DNA of 64,000 bases from Cheiracanthium punctorium (lineage: Eukaryota; Arthropoda; Arachnida; Araneae; Cheiracanthiidae): NCBI GenBank assembly GCA_038373885.1, contig JAWZYV010017493.1, positions 1,426,001 to 1,490,000 on the forward strand. Reading direction: 5' to 3'. The number at the start of each line of letters is the position of its first letter. The first letter of the stretch is position 1. The notes below the pieces were generated by a model. The model searched no databases. It was not told where the DNA came from and saw nothing but the letters and a program-made list of their open reading frames with translations. The translations under genes were made by a program, and so were the position numbers. Shown here one piece after another: positions 1 to 12,000 of this stretch.

Positions 1-1042
1 GTCCAATCTGTAAGTATAGTTTACTACATAATACATTGAAATTTAACATTTAGACATACAATATGTGAATTTAAACCCCTTGATGTTTTCGATATTCATT
101 AATCTTTTTCTTTTCTCTTTCAAAGTTTCTTAATCAATAAAATACATTTTTCAGTATCATTCTTTGTTATAAAACTGTTGCAATTTTCATTTTTATCTTG
201 TTTTAAAGTTATTCAAATTCTGGAACTTTTAATTATTATCTATTAGTTAGAAAATCATTTCATTTAACATCAGCTAACAAAATTCACACTTTCAAATTGT
301 GAGTAACAAAATTAATTTGTACCTTAAATACGGTGACAAATGTGCACTCTGTTACCAGACAGAAGGCAAGAAAAATTCAAGTTAAAACAAACATTTCAGT
401 GTTTATAGTATATCTTATTGAGCAGATATTTAGTTAGCAATTATCATAAATGTTCTATAAATATGACTGCTCAAATTATTAAAAAATAAGTAGATGTGCA
501 TTTTGTCATCCAGACAGTCCATTTTTCTTTGTGGAAAAAATGAAATATTTTTATTGTAAAAATATCAGTTTATTTTACTTCCTGTCACTAGGTTTTATTT
601 ATGTACATCAATGCTTAAAAAACAACAGCAAATATGAGTAACAACTAAATTGCAATAAATGAGTAACAACTGAAAAAAGAATACTAATTAAATTAAATTA
701 ATTTCAGTGAATGATAACTGTACAGCTTTTATCAGTTTTGCCTTTTAAAAACTTAATTTTCCTCGGCTTAAAATAGCTTTCTGAACACTGTTAGGCTTTT
801 TTTAGTTTAGAAAGATTGAGTTTTAAGCTAAGGAATAGCAAAAGGAAGACTGAATAATAAATAGTCGAAGTAACTGTAAAGTTTCTTGCGCGCGAAGTTG
901 GTTTAAGCGTTTTTAAAATTAATTAGTTCACTATGTCTAAACCAAAAATATAGCTTAAACAAAGCATCGAGTTTTTATTGAGAAACATTTAAATTGATTG
1001 TAATTTCATCGCATTTACTATATTTAAAGTTGCTTTAAAACT
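1..1042. other. AT-rich non-coding DNA at the left edge
   Basis: No open frame with coding character is visible on either strand. The only notable signal is a canonical splice donor (GTAAGTATAG) at position 10, nine bases from the window edge. It could be the end of an exon lying to the left. The rest is A/T-rich sequence with short homopolymer runs. Confidence 0.5.
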
Positions 1043-1310
1043 GAATTGAAGCCCAATGGTGTGATGTTAACGCTTTGTGTTACCGTGCCTCGGGTACGAG
1101 AGGCAATTTTCGGACCGGGCAAGGCTGACTCATCCTTACGTCCCTTGAGTGGGACGATAAAATAAAGATCAAACTTGCTTATAGACTAAACACTGGGAGC
1201 TCTGCGTCAGCTGACCGTCTGACCGTGGGATATGCTTCTACACTCCAGAGGTTGCGAAGGCGTAGATCAGAAACGCAGACCTTGCTCCTTAAGGATTGTT
1301 GCACCACCTA
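1043..1310 (+). repeat. tRNA-derived SINE-like repeat, copy 1
   Basis: About 190 bases (from GAAGCCCAATGGTGTGATG to GACCGTGGGATATGCTT) recur at 2,647-2,836 with roughly 90% identity. The head has a Pol III A-box-like stretch (GTGTGATGTTAACGC) and a weak B-box-like stretch (GGGTACGAGAGGC), as in tRNA-derived SINEs. The body (GGCAAGGCTGACTCATCC, then GACTAAACACTGGGAGC) resembles a SINE I remember from spider genomes; this is recollection only. This copy runs about 70 bases further 3' than the second copy. Target-site duplications are not clear. Confidence 0.6.
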
Positions 1311-2646
1311 GTTTTTTTAGAATTAAATTAAATGAGCTAATATGCAATTATTTCACGGAAATTTCGGTCGATTTTGTTAGTAGATATATACTTAGAGATA
1401 AATTATTTTTTGGAGAGAAGCATAATTATTAAATATTGAGTTAAACGCTAAAAATAAATAAATAAATAAATAAAAATGTCAAATGAATTCCTGCAATTAA
1501 TGGGTGTTTTGAATTCATTAAGCAGAAAAATAATGTATGCGTGTAAGAGGGAATACCCAGCATTTGAAATTTCTAAGATGCATCTCTTTTATCTGAAAGA
1601 AAGGATTCGAAACTGCGGATAGCAAGACCAGTCTACGGAAGACCGAGCTTTTCTTCAATACCACCACAGCAGCCTTTACGTTATAATCAGGAAGCAAAAC
1701 CTACGAGTCTCTGGAAGACAATCAGTGATCTTAGGGCTGCACCTCATTGCGCAGTAGTTCGAATTGTGTAATTTGATATTGAAATTTTATATCTCTTATT
1801 TTATAACAAACAAATAAACAATTATTTTTTTATGCTAAAACTACACGATAAAATCTTCAATAAGAAATTTCAAATTCTTTTTTTCAGCAGCATGAGCATC
1901 ACTAGCTAGGGTGACCCTTCTCTCCAATATTTTCGAAATTTATGGGCAAAAAGTTTTTTTAAAAATTAAAAAAAACTTTAGTATTTGGTGTATTGTTTTC
2001 GCAGCCTGTTGTCGCAAAGCCACAGTGGTAGAGATTATCTTTCTGCGCCCATTATTACTTCTTGGAATCTGTCTGTTGTTGTCCAGTGTTACGCTTAACC
2101 AATCGCTGGGATATGGGGAAGCATTAAGGGGTCTTGTACCCTTTAAAAGTGATGAAAATCGAAAAAAAGTTCTTTCATGTATGTGATTCCATATTTACAT
2201 AAATAGTTTATTTACATGTAAGAAATTTTGCATATCAACACAATGGTCTTTTCTGTTTGCATTAATGCCTTCAAAAGTTTTCCCAGTTTATTAGGAAATT
2301 TAAAGCAGTTAATAGATAAAAAGCAACTATTTTTTCTGAATGTGGTTCACTGCGCGCAGCCTAACACACATAAAAATCATTTTACAAACTCACTATCTTT
2401 CCTACTTACACTCGGATAATGCATCATTATAATAACCTATTTTTATACCCGACGTTATGTAATTTTTCAATTTACAAATGATTTAATTTGTTTAGTTAGT
2501 GCAAAAAAATAATCAATTATTAATATGTTATCTGTAGATAGGTGTGTAACATCTACATAATAATAGGTCCTTTTAATTATGTATTATCAGAGTGTAAGTA
2601 GAAAAAAATTTGAGTCTGTAAAATGATTTTTAGGTGTGTTAGAAAA
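1311..2646. other. Non-coding stretch with one SINE-head-like segment
   Basis: AT-rich DNA without a convincing gene. A (AAAT)n run lies near 1,450-1,475. Around 2,005-2,090 a segment reads like a tRNA-derived SINE head (AAGCCACAGTGGTAGAG is close to a tRNA A box). The short hydrophobic open frame that overlaps it is therefore not accepted as a signal-peptide exon. Confidence 0.4.
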
Positions 2647-2836
2647 TTGAAGCCCAATGGTGTGATGTTAACGCATTGTGCTACCGTGCCTCAGGCACGA
2701 GATGCAATTTTCGGGCTGGGCAAGGCTGACTCATCCTTACGTCCTTTGAGTGGGACGATAAAATGAAGACCAAACTTGCTTATGGACTAAACACTGGGAG
2801 CTCTGCGTCAGCTGACCGTGTGACCGTGGGATATGC
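2647..2836 (+). repeat. tRNA-derived SINE-like repeat, copy 2 (3'-truncated)
   Basis: Second copy of the SINE-like repeat at 1,043, same orientation, with scattered substitutions. It keeps the A-box-like head and the CTGCGTCAGCTGACCG block. Its 3' end is replaced by a (TA)n microsatellite that leads straight into a fragment of the TTAA MITE family. The order SINE, (TA)n, MITE suggests either nested insertion or expansion of the SINE tail. Confidence 0.6.
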
Positions 2837-2838
2837 TT

Positions 2839-2841
2839 ATA

Positions 2842-2883
<42 letters not shown>
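2839..2883. repeat. (TA)n microsatellite
   Basis: About 45 bases of nearly uninterrupted TA dinucleotide between a SINE copy and a MITE fragment. Open frames that cross it encode only Tyr-Ile repeats and are spurious. Confidence 0.95.
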
Positions 2884-2886
<3 letters not shown>

Positions 2887-3012
2887 GTCTCTCGATCTGT
2901 GGCACGCGATGAACGTACGTTTCGATCGTCCGCCATCTTGCTGGTAGTTAAGTCGAGCGATGGCAACGGCTGCCCTTTTTTCAGCATTGGGAAAGGGTTA
3001 CGCCTCAAAGGG
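2884..3012 (+). mobile_element. TTAA foldback MITE, 5'-truncated copy
   Basis: Right half of the MITE family described at 37,848-38,358. It starts at GGGTCTCTCGATCTGTGGC, carries CCGCCATCTTGCTGG, and ends GCCTCAAAGGG followed by TTAA at 3,013-3,016. The left arm is missing; the break coincides with the (TA)n run. Confidence 0.75.
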
Positions 3013-3016
3013 TTAA

Positions 3017-3817
3017 ATATATGATTAAATGATATTGTGTTGAGGAAGGTTTCATAAAACGTGCCTTTGTCCTAGTTTATGCTTTTTTCGCTTCATTTCT
3101 TAAAGAAAGTGAGAAAAGAAAACTCGATTTTCATTGTCCTCCTCAGTAGATAACAGATGGGGATATCATATATAACTTTACCCAAGTCACATTTTCCGGT
3201 GTGGAAAATTCAATCATAGAAAGCATATTGGTCCGATAAAAAGACGTAAAACTGATACTGCTGTACTTCGTATAAAATAAATATTTTTACGTTAAATTGA
3301 AAAGAATCAAATAGCACCTTGTTGATATTGTGCATAAACAATGCTAGATGATGCTATTTTTGTATTCATTATATTTTAAGAAATTTTGATGCAAGGGTTA
3401 TTCCGAGGTATATGTTGAATTTGTGTAATGTTAAAATGTACACAAAAGTGTCAAGAATAGAACAGTACTCATGTAACCACTGGTGACATGTGATGCAATG
3501 AAGGCAATCACACATTCTCTTAGTGTTGATGTTGTCTGAATATTCCTTCTAAAGAACGTCTACATCATATTCAATTTTTCATTGTTATCATCTTGGCTTG
3601 CAATTCCTTCACCTTTTTACTTTTTTCATTTTTTCTTCTTTAAGTCTTTTAGACTTTCTTCTTTAAGACTTTTCTCTTTCGTAAGCGATACTGCCTGGGC
3701 ATTCATCAATGTCTCAAGAACTATCATGTGATTCTCCTCCTGATTCAAAATTTAATTTTCTCTTGGAACTTTTATTGCCTTTTTTAGTTAATTTCATTTT
3801 TTGAATCTTTTCTTTAA
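3017..3817. other. Non-coding stretch
   Basis: AT-rich sequence without an open frame of interest. A pyrimidine-rich, partly duplicated segment (CTTCTTTAAG repeats) lies around 3,630-3,675. Confidence 0.4.
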
Positions 3818-4136
3818 CCCTTTAAGCGGTCATTTTTTTTAACCGAAATGCTTTCAAAAAAGGCATATTATTTGCAGAACAAAATTTTCATAATGAAATA
3901 TTCCCGCTCTCTCGCTAGGAAGTAAAACCCGGATGAAAAGCATTTCAGTTACATGGACAAGCCACGCCATCTATTGAAAAATATTAATACTAAATAGTCT
4001 CTTCACAATAATGAAATATACGGGCAAATCAGAAAAGGAAAGGAGAAAATATCGATGCCCGTACGCTATACGGGCAAAACCAGTTGAGGCCAATTTTGGA
4101 TAACACGTTCACTGGACGGGCAAACCGCTTAAGGGG
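3818..4136. mobile_element. TTAA-flanked MITE with CCCTTTAAGCGGT ends
   Basis: The element starts CCCTTTAAGCGGT and ends ACCGCTTAAGGGG, so its terminal inverted repeats match at 12 of 13 positions. It is bounded by TTAA at 3,814-3,817 and 4,137-4,140. A TTAA target duplication and CCC...GGG ends are typical of the piggyBac superfamily. There is no coding capacity, so this is a non-autonomous element. An internal CGGGCAAA-type motif occurs several times. It shares only the outermost bases with the foldback MITEs and is a separate family. Confidence 0.7.
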
Positions 4137-4140
4137 TTAA

Positions 4141-5592
4141 AATTGTTTTAAACGTATTTCTTTTGTCACTAAAGATTACCGCCGTTTTCTTGAATCTGTC
4201 CTCTGTTGTCACTGGGTTAAGGCAGCCGTTTCGGTTGATGACGGTGGTTTTACATTGCTGGTTCCCGATTCTACAGGCTGTAAGTGGATTTGAGGTCTGC
4301 TGATTAGGACTTTACTAAATGGCTTTCTCTCCTCTTGTATCGTGTTTTCTAGTGCGGGCAGTTCACCAGCTGCTAATGCAGAAAACAAATGATCGGGAAG
4401 GCGGCATTTATACCGGATCACAGTGCAGTATGTATCCCATTTTGTACAGTACAGATACCGCATGTCATAGTTGCCAGCCTTCGACGAGGAAAATGCCGTA
4501 GCAGTACGCAAAGTATTCTACAAAGAAGCCACATTCAATTTAGACATCGAAATCAATCATAGTTTAATAATTAGCGTGTAAAAAGTATTTAAACATTACG
4601 TGTTAAAATTTTGGGAGTAAATGCACTTACCCCCAAAATAAGGATTGTAATCCTGCAAATGAACATCGAAGTTGGATTTATGCTATACACGTGAATAAAA
4701 AAATCTTCTAACGCATTTATACTGCTTATCTGTGTACCATCTATCGATAATTACAAGAAATACAAGGGGTGAGGCATCAATCCTGGATGCGGTGACTCCC
4801 GGAATTACTATAATCCTCAATTATTTTGAAAAATTTTTAGCATTATAATGCTCAATTTTTCAAAATATTTATTTGCTAGCTTCGTCCATAGATTAGTTTA
4901 ATTTGTTTAGACATACAATAGTCACATTCACGAGGACTAATTAAATTTGTCCCTTCTTTGATAAAAAATATTATGGTCTTACTTCCCAAGAACTGACCTC
5001 TGATATCACTGAAGTACAAATAGTGCGATATTTAAGTATCCTGCATTTAAAATTATATCAATAAATATTAAAATAAAATTAGTTGTATGCAGTCTATTGC
5101 ATCATAAATTTAAATATCTGCTTACATTATTTTAATATCTGTTTATATTATTGTTATACTTATTTGAAAGACGGTTAATAATTTCTTAAAATGCAACAAA
5201 TATATATACATAACAACCAATCAACCTATAATGACGTCATTTTGAATGGTATACAAAAAATTAAAAATTTGTATTAAATAAACCAAAATATGGATGTGAA
5301 GGTCTACAATATGCCCATCTTTCATACATATTACCCACATTATCTATATATATTAAAACTCGAAGCTTAAATTTAAGATAAAAATCGACACATTTATACA
5401 TTTGGGAACGCGCAACTCTTACACTAGTATATAAGACTTCCAGAAGAGTTTATCCCACTGAGATCGTGGAGTAATTGGTTTAGAAGCCCGCCCACCTTTA
5501 AAAAAGTCAGCATGTTTTCGTATGGTATAGCTGCTTTTCTGGATCACGAATTCCACTGAGTCATTGTTCGCTAAAGTTCGAGAGAGTCCTAT
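4141..5592. other. Non-coding stretch
   Basis: AT-rich DNA. The minus strand at 4,209-4,511 has a 100-codon open frame with no ATG at its 5' end and no recognisable domain; it is not called as a gene. Nothing else stands out. Confidence 0.35.
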
Positions 5593-5596
5593 TTAA

Positions 5597-6015
5597 CCCT
5601 TTAACGCGCAGTGTGTCCGCCCCGGGAACACCAAACTCTGACGTTTTGACTGTTGCCAGTCACGAAGAATAGATTTGATTTCTATAAAAATAGTTGCGGG
5701 TGACAGAGCTCCACGAGAATCCTTTACTTTTTAGCACATACATTTCCCGTCAAAAAATGGTCACGATTATTTTTAACATCACTGACATCTGCCGAAAGAT
5801 GGAAGAACGCGAGAACAGCTGGATAGATTGCCCAATGCTGAAAAAAGGGCAGGCGTTGCCATCGCTCGATTTAACTACCAGCAAGATGGCGAACGATCGA
5901 AACGTTCATCGCGCGCCACAGATCGATAGACCCTTTTTTTGACGCAGCTGGCTGTGCCGGGCACAGCCGGGCAAGCCCTTTTTTCAGCTTTGGGAAAGGG
6001 TTGTGCCTCAAAGGG
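5597..6015 (+). mobile_element. TTAA foldback MITE, full-length copy
   Basis: Starts CCCTTTAACGCGCAGTG and ends GCCTCAAAGGG, with TTAA at 5,593-5,596 and 6,016-6,019. It contains the family blocks TCACGAAGAATAGATTTG, TGGATAGATTGCCCAATGC and the AGCAAGATGGCGAACG arm. The central part differs from other copies: the right inverted arm is largely missing. No open frame encodes a transposase. Confidence 0.8.
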
Positions 6016-6019
6016 TTAA

Positions 6020-7405
6020 CTTTTTCAGATACTGCTAATCTTAACCCGAATACAATCGTCTGAAAAGTACGTTTTTGAGAACAAGAGAAGTCTGTTGAGC
6101 CCATAAAAGTCCAATTGTGAGAATAACGAAATATTCCGATCTACAAGTAAAAAACCCAGCTTAAATTTACAGTTATGTTTCAGCTTACTTAACATTAAGC
6201 TGTCAGTTTTCGCACAAGAAATCAGATGTAAATCAATAATTGTCCAATTTCGTTAAATACATGTTTCGAAGATATTTTTAATAACTTTTTAAGACTGGTC
6301 TGTTCGTCTTACTTTATCTTAACAGAAGATTAAACCTGTCATCTGCTGAAGAAAACTACTAATTAATGGTTTCTATAAATTGGAGCAATCTTTTTTTTCT
6401 TTCGTTTTATTTCTTTCATTTTTTTATAGTTATTTACTGCGCAGGACTTGACGTTAGAGCAAAAATTCAGTTGATATTTTCCCGCACGATCGTGCAAATC
6501 CGGTCGGAAGAGTGTATGACACACATTTACTGATTTAGCTCATTCGTCAAATAGTCTGTCGATACAGAAATTCAATCGAATCAAGTTTGACCTGAATGGT
6601 TTGGTTACTTTATAAAAATGAAGTCTCTAGATTTTCAACAACTCGACCGGAATGAGTTTACATACTCTAAGCTCTGAGGTTGAGAGCATTTGAATAATTC
6701 TTGTTTATGAGTGCATACATTTTACAGACATACTCTAATAGACTTGAATAAAAACACAAAGACATTTTCACTATACAAGTTCAGGTAGTTGAGTACTTAA
6801 AAATGGGAGGGCAGGGGAATTATCAAGGTTAGACTCTAAACAGAACACTCAGATTTAGTCCGTTCACGATGGGAAGTTGGATCCGAGAGATGTATTCAGA
6901 GACACAAGCTAGGAAGTAATGCTAAACAAAGTAAGGATTCTTGAATTCTTGTCGTTTGGTCGTGGCAACGATGGGAGCAAATAGATTCGTGCAATTACTC
7001 CCTGCGTGCAAGAATAAATGCAAGATTTAAAAGAGGAGGAAAACAGAATGACTTGTAGGCCTGAAACTATCTCTTGTTCAGGTTCAGGTAATTTTATCAC
7101 TATAAAAACAACAATATTATATACGTATGCATTTCCAATTGAGGGAAAATGTTCTAAGTAGTATTTTAAGGGTTTAAAGTTGAGAAGCAATTTATGATAT
7201 TCGTGTATTTTAGATGCTAAAAGATGTAGTTGTTTAATTGATAAAACTGGAAGTAAGTGAACGGAGTTTTACATCTCGACCGCTCAGCGGGTTAAGAAAC
7301 GTGACAGTAACTCGGGCTTTGACTTTTTATCATTATTATTAATGTTGTTATTGTTATTTTTATTTTGTGAACTAGCATACTCTATCTGTAAATTTGCCTT
7401 TTCAG
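6020..7405. other. Non-coding DNA upstream of the first visible cuticle-protein exon
   Basis: No signal-peptide-like open frame followed by a splice donor could be identified here, so this is probably intron, at least in its right part. A strong acceptor (TTTGCCTTTTCAG) ends it at 7,405. The text CGCTCAGCGGGTTAA near 7,280 resembles an eroded end of a TTAA MITE. Confidence 0.45.
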
Positions 7406-7594
7406 CAATCCTACGACGGCGCTAGGGGAGATGCAGGGGACAGTAACCCATCAGCTTTGGGATTTGACGGTGTTTTGCAAAGGCACGATGGTTACGTGAA
7501 AGGAGAAACACCTACGATTCCACAAACAAGTTTTAGTTGCTCTGCGCAACCCTACAATCCAGGTCTTTATGCTGATGTGGAGACGCAATGTCAG
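7406..7594 (+). CDS. CPAP1-like cuticular protein, exon with Cys1-Cys2 of the chitin-binding domain
   Basis: This 63-codon internal exon lies between a strong acceptor (TTTTCAG|CAA) and a canonical donor (CAG|GTAAGG), both in phase 0. It ends with FSCSAQPYNPGLYADVETQC plus Q, which is the first part of a peritrophin-A (CBM14) domain: Cys1, 16 residues, Cys2, and the GLYADVETQCQ signature typical of cuticular proteins analogous to peritrophins with one domain (CPAP1). The first ~47 residues are hydrophilic and Gly/Asp-rich, as in the linker after the signal peptide. The remaining four cysteines are encoded by the next exon. The exon or exons carrying the signal peptide and start codon are not found in the window. 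Members of this family are secreted, bind chitin and sit in the cuticle; that role is inferred from the domain. Confidence 0.88.
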
Positions 7595-9065
7595 GTAAGG
7601 CAGTAAATTACAGTTTTCTTGTATGGTTATTCCACTACCGTTGCAAACATACAAAAAATTAGTTATAGCTGCAATGTTCTCTGAAGTTATTTGAAACATT
7701 TTAACTGTATGTTATACTTCATTCTGACAAGAAATATTAAAATGTAAAATCCGAACGATATGTTCATTATATAGCTCCTTAAAACAATACTATTGAAAAA
7801 ATGTACGAAAAATTGTGAATACATTTTACAATATGTAATATTTAATGATCTAATGAAGCGGTGTCCAAAAACCCTGTCCTGTGAACCAACCGTATGTGTT
7901 CTAAAAATGTGTTTTCCAAACTTTCTACTTCTTCGAACCGATAAAAATCTGTAAAATATTTTGTGGACCAGGGTAAGGCAAAAATAACAAATATTATCCA
8001 AACATGTATTTTGTTTACTAAAGGGAGTTTTATAAACAATACAATTTTTAACTATAACGACATTTTCAGCTGATTATAGTTTAAATAAATTTGATGTACG
8101 TGGTAATGTATTAAAGTCTCGCTGACCAGCACCGGTCCACTGACCAGTGGATCTGAAACATTGTTATAAATCTAACTGTCGGATGATCAGATTTAAGGCC
8201 AAATATGGAGTAATATCTTGCTACCTTTAATATTAAATTTTATCAAATTAATTCTATGTCACTATCATTATATTTTAAATCATAAAGTTAAAAAATTTAA
8301 GTTACCAAAATATAAATTTACATGGTTTATTTTCCATCAGCCATTGCTTGCATTATGCAGAGCTAGTTCACCTAACCGGAAGATTTAAGTAAAATATTAA
8401 TTTATTATACTTAGCACTAATTTTTTTTCTATAAATCCTATCTCCTACTTTTGCATTTAAGCGGTCGAACCAACACATTTTACTAAGAGAGGTGAATTTA
8501 AAAATTTTCTTTCAGCGGTCATACTTGAGCAAATGCAAAAAGATTAATAACGATACTTAATTGTGTCATTTACGTTTGTGGAGGTCATGAGTTACCTCTG
8601 CCATTAGAAAAAAAAAAATGATGGCCCAAAATATTTCGGCTTCTTCCAGTAACCCAGGGATGCAAACAGGTTGGAACTTCTGATTTATAACAATTATTAA
8701 ATCAAAATGTTATACTTCAGATTTTCTTTTTTTATCTAAATTTTGTAATTATTAGATTGATTTGACTTTAAGGAAAATATCTATCTCGAAATTTGAATGT
8801 TATAAGTGAAGGAGAGCACTTCCTACTTTTAATAAACCTGAAGTTTCAACTGTGAATTTGGTTGAGATGTAAATTTAATTATTCGTTGACGATTATACGT
8901 TAATTAATATCTCAAGATTTAGTAAAAAGTTATCAGTTTACATTATTTAACATTCCAAAACCTTAAAAATGCATAACTACTTTTGCACATTGTCACATTA
9001 AAAAATATTAGTTATGTGAGCAGGTTCTATTTAAATATTTAAAATTTTAATAATTCTTATTTTAG
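7595..9065 (+). other. Intron of the CPAP1-like gene (phase 0)
   Basis: 1,471-base intron with donor GTAAGG and acceptor TATTTTAG. Joining the exons gives CQ|VYHVC, which restores the spacing of the chitin-binding domain (five residues between Cys2 and Cys3). The intron is AT-rich and I see no nested gene in it. Confidence 0.85.
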
Positions 9066-12000
9066 GTCTACCACGTTTGTTTTGAGGACCGCCAAGAAAG
9101 TTTTCTCTGTGGTCCAGGAACAAATTTCAACCAAAAGATCCTGGCATGTGATTTCTGGTACAATTTTGACTGCCAAGATTCACCTAGTTTTTACTCTGTC
9201 AATGCTGACATCGGGAAAGTACCCGAAACAGTCTTTAGACCTGGTCAAGGAAGACAACCCGGACAATCACCACAGCCACAGGAACCTCAAAGACCATCTT
9301 ACCCAAGCTTTCCGGCTCAGCCACCATCTGGTGGATCCTATCCACCTCAAGTGAGTGTTCCACCCCCACCACCTCCGCGCCAAACACCTCAGCCACCAAG
9401 GATTCAACCTCAACAGCCTGTTCACCCTCAACCACCAAGGATTCAACCTCAACAGCCTGTTCACCCTCAACCACCAAGGATTCAACCTCAACAGCCAGTT
9501 CACCCTCAACCACCAAGGATTCAACCTCAGCAGCCTGTTCACCCTCAACCACCAAGGAATCAACCTCAACAGCCTGCTTACCCTCAACCACCAAGGATTC
9601 AACCTCAACAGCCTGTTCACCCTGAACCACCACATCAAGAACCAGTTCATCCTGAACCACCAAGAATACCACAAGAACCGATTCAACCGCAGCCACCAGT
9701 TTTCCGACCAGAGCGCCCAGTCGTTCAACCGCAACGACCAAATGTTTATCCAGAACCTGCTCCTAGGCCTCAACCTCCATCCTTCCGACCACAGCCTAGA
9801 CCAGATCTTCCACACGTATCGGGTCAACCATCCTATCCACGAATTCCATCAGGTTCAGGTCAACCCCCAAAAGTGAGACCACCTCCTCCTCAACAACTTC
9901 CTCCAACTCAACACGAAGATGATGCTGGATATCAGTTTGATGGTTACAAACCTCCAAAACCAGCTCTTCCTCCACCTCCACGACAAACTCCTCGACCTGT
10001 TGTATTTCCACCTGTTGTTTCACCACCAAGAGTATCTCGCCCTCCTCTTACACCACCTATCATTCGTCAGCCAGAAATATCCCGCCCAAGAAATCCTGTA
10101 ATTGATACCAGATCAGAATTTCATCCAGATTCACAGCTAAAAGGAAACGTTGGTTATCAGCCTCCTCAACAACCTCGAGTTCCACAGCCAAGTAGACCAG
10201 TGGGCAGTGAATATCCAGGTTATCCTGTAGCTCAAAGACCTGTTCCACAAAGGCCTGTTATCCAACAGCCTGCAGAAAAGCCTAGTAGACCAGCTTATCA
10301 ACCACCTGCAACTGTTCAACAAGAGCATGTAGATACTGATTATATACCACCACCTCCACCACCACCGAGGGAACCTTCAAGGCCGTCCACTTCTTATGTG
10401 CCTCCACCTCCGCCACCCAGACCAAGAGAACCATCAAGACCAGCCTATGTCCCCCCACCTCCTCCACCAAGGCCAAGAGAACCATCAAGACCTGCCTACG
10501 TTCCACCACCACCACCACCACCAAGGCCAAGAGAACCATCAAGACCCGCTTATGTCCCTCCACCTCCACCACCTCCACCTGTTCAACAAGAAGTCACAAA
10601 TGTTGGATTCACAAAACCTCCACAACAACCATCACGACCAGTTTATGTGCCCCCGCCAGTATCTCAGCAGCCGGTAGACAATGACTATGGCAAACCTCAA
10701 CCTCCTGTTGCTCCATCTGTGATAAGAGAACAACAAAAACCTGCTGTTGTACCTCCATCCAGACCTCAAGTATCGGTTGGTGTCAGACAGCCACAGCCAC
10801 CATCCAGACCTAGACCTGTATTCCCGCCTGCCTCTGACCATCCAAATTCGAATGTCAAAGGAGGGCCAGGATATAATCAACCACCACCTCAAATCCCCAA
10901 ATTTGAACCAACAAGAATTAGTCGACCATCATCACCTCAAGGAGGATATCAACCTCCACCACAATCTCCAAGACCCCGACCTGTATCAACAACTGCAGTG
11001 AAACCAACTATCAGTAAACCGAACGTAGTATCTGGACAAGGCTCTTACAAACCTCCTCAGCAACATGTAAAGAAACCTAGTGATCCACCTAGAACTGTAT
11101 ATCAGCCTCCTATTCAAGTCATCGATCATCCACAAGCAGAAATAAAAGGTGTCATTTATGACCCACCAAGACAAACACAAAGAACACAATCCCCTTCGAC
11201 TCCAATTTCAGGTGTCAAAAGACCTCAAGTCAGTGGAGGACAAAGGCCCCAAGTGGAACGTCCAAGAGCCCCTGTTGTTGTTTCTCGACCACAACCTCCT
11301 TCTTTACCAACTACAAGCATAAAGAAAACAACTCCTGTAGATACTCAGGTTTATGAAAAACCAAGACCTCAGCCGCCTGCTCCAAGTCGTGTCAAGCAGC
11401 CTAGTACCAGCAATGTTCAGACAGTATCAAGACCCAGTCAGCCAAGGTTTCCATCATACGAAGATCACCCTAACGCAAATGTAAAAGGAGGATCAGGCTA
11501 TCCGCAACAGCAGTTACAACCAGTCGTTTCAAGACCATCTGGTCCACCATCATCTCCTTCAACTTCTTATGAACAGAAGACTACTTCTTCAAATCAAGGA
11601 CGAGGTTCAGGCAGTGGATATCCCTCTCCTCCTTCTCACCCATCACGCGGAGATGGTGGATCGATCCAACAAATTGTACAAGAAGATTATAAACCCTCCA
11701 GATCATCTCCTCCAAGCTCAGTGAAAACAGTACAAAAAGTAACACACGTTAAAACTGCAGTAAAGGATACTAGCTCGTATCAGAAACCACCTGTAGTAAA
11801 TGAACATAGTGTTCTGATAAATAAGCAATCTAAGCCTGATTATGAAGCTGGATCTAGCTACACAAGAGGACCAGAAGTATATCCCAAGCCTGAATTTGGA
11901 AGACCACACACACCTGTATCCACTCCGTCACGCATAAGCCAATCTACCAAACAAGGATCGCCATCACAAAACACTATCACGAGGTCCGAAAATAAACCAA

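Noticed and set aside
2005..2190. Hydrophobic stretch (FLRPLLLLGICLLLSS) preceded by an acceptor-like site, a possible signal-peptide exon for the cuticle gene
   Set aside because: No ATG in frame, no good phase-0 donor after it, and the DNA under it looks like a tRNA-derived SINE head (GCCACAGTGGTAGAG).
2808..3024. Short frames on both strands across 2,808-3,024
   Set aside because: Driven by the (TA)n run and the MITE fragment; no real protein.
4209..4511. 100-codon minus-strand frame with normal-looking composition
   Set aside because: No ATG near the start, no recognisable domain, no clear splice borders; evidence too thin to call.
9235..9827. Long open frames on the minus strand opposite the proline-rich exon (168 and 186 codons)
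   Set aside because: They encode only Val/Glu or Trp/Arg/Leu runs created by complementing proline and glutamine codon repeats; no domain, and the + strand has a clear gene.
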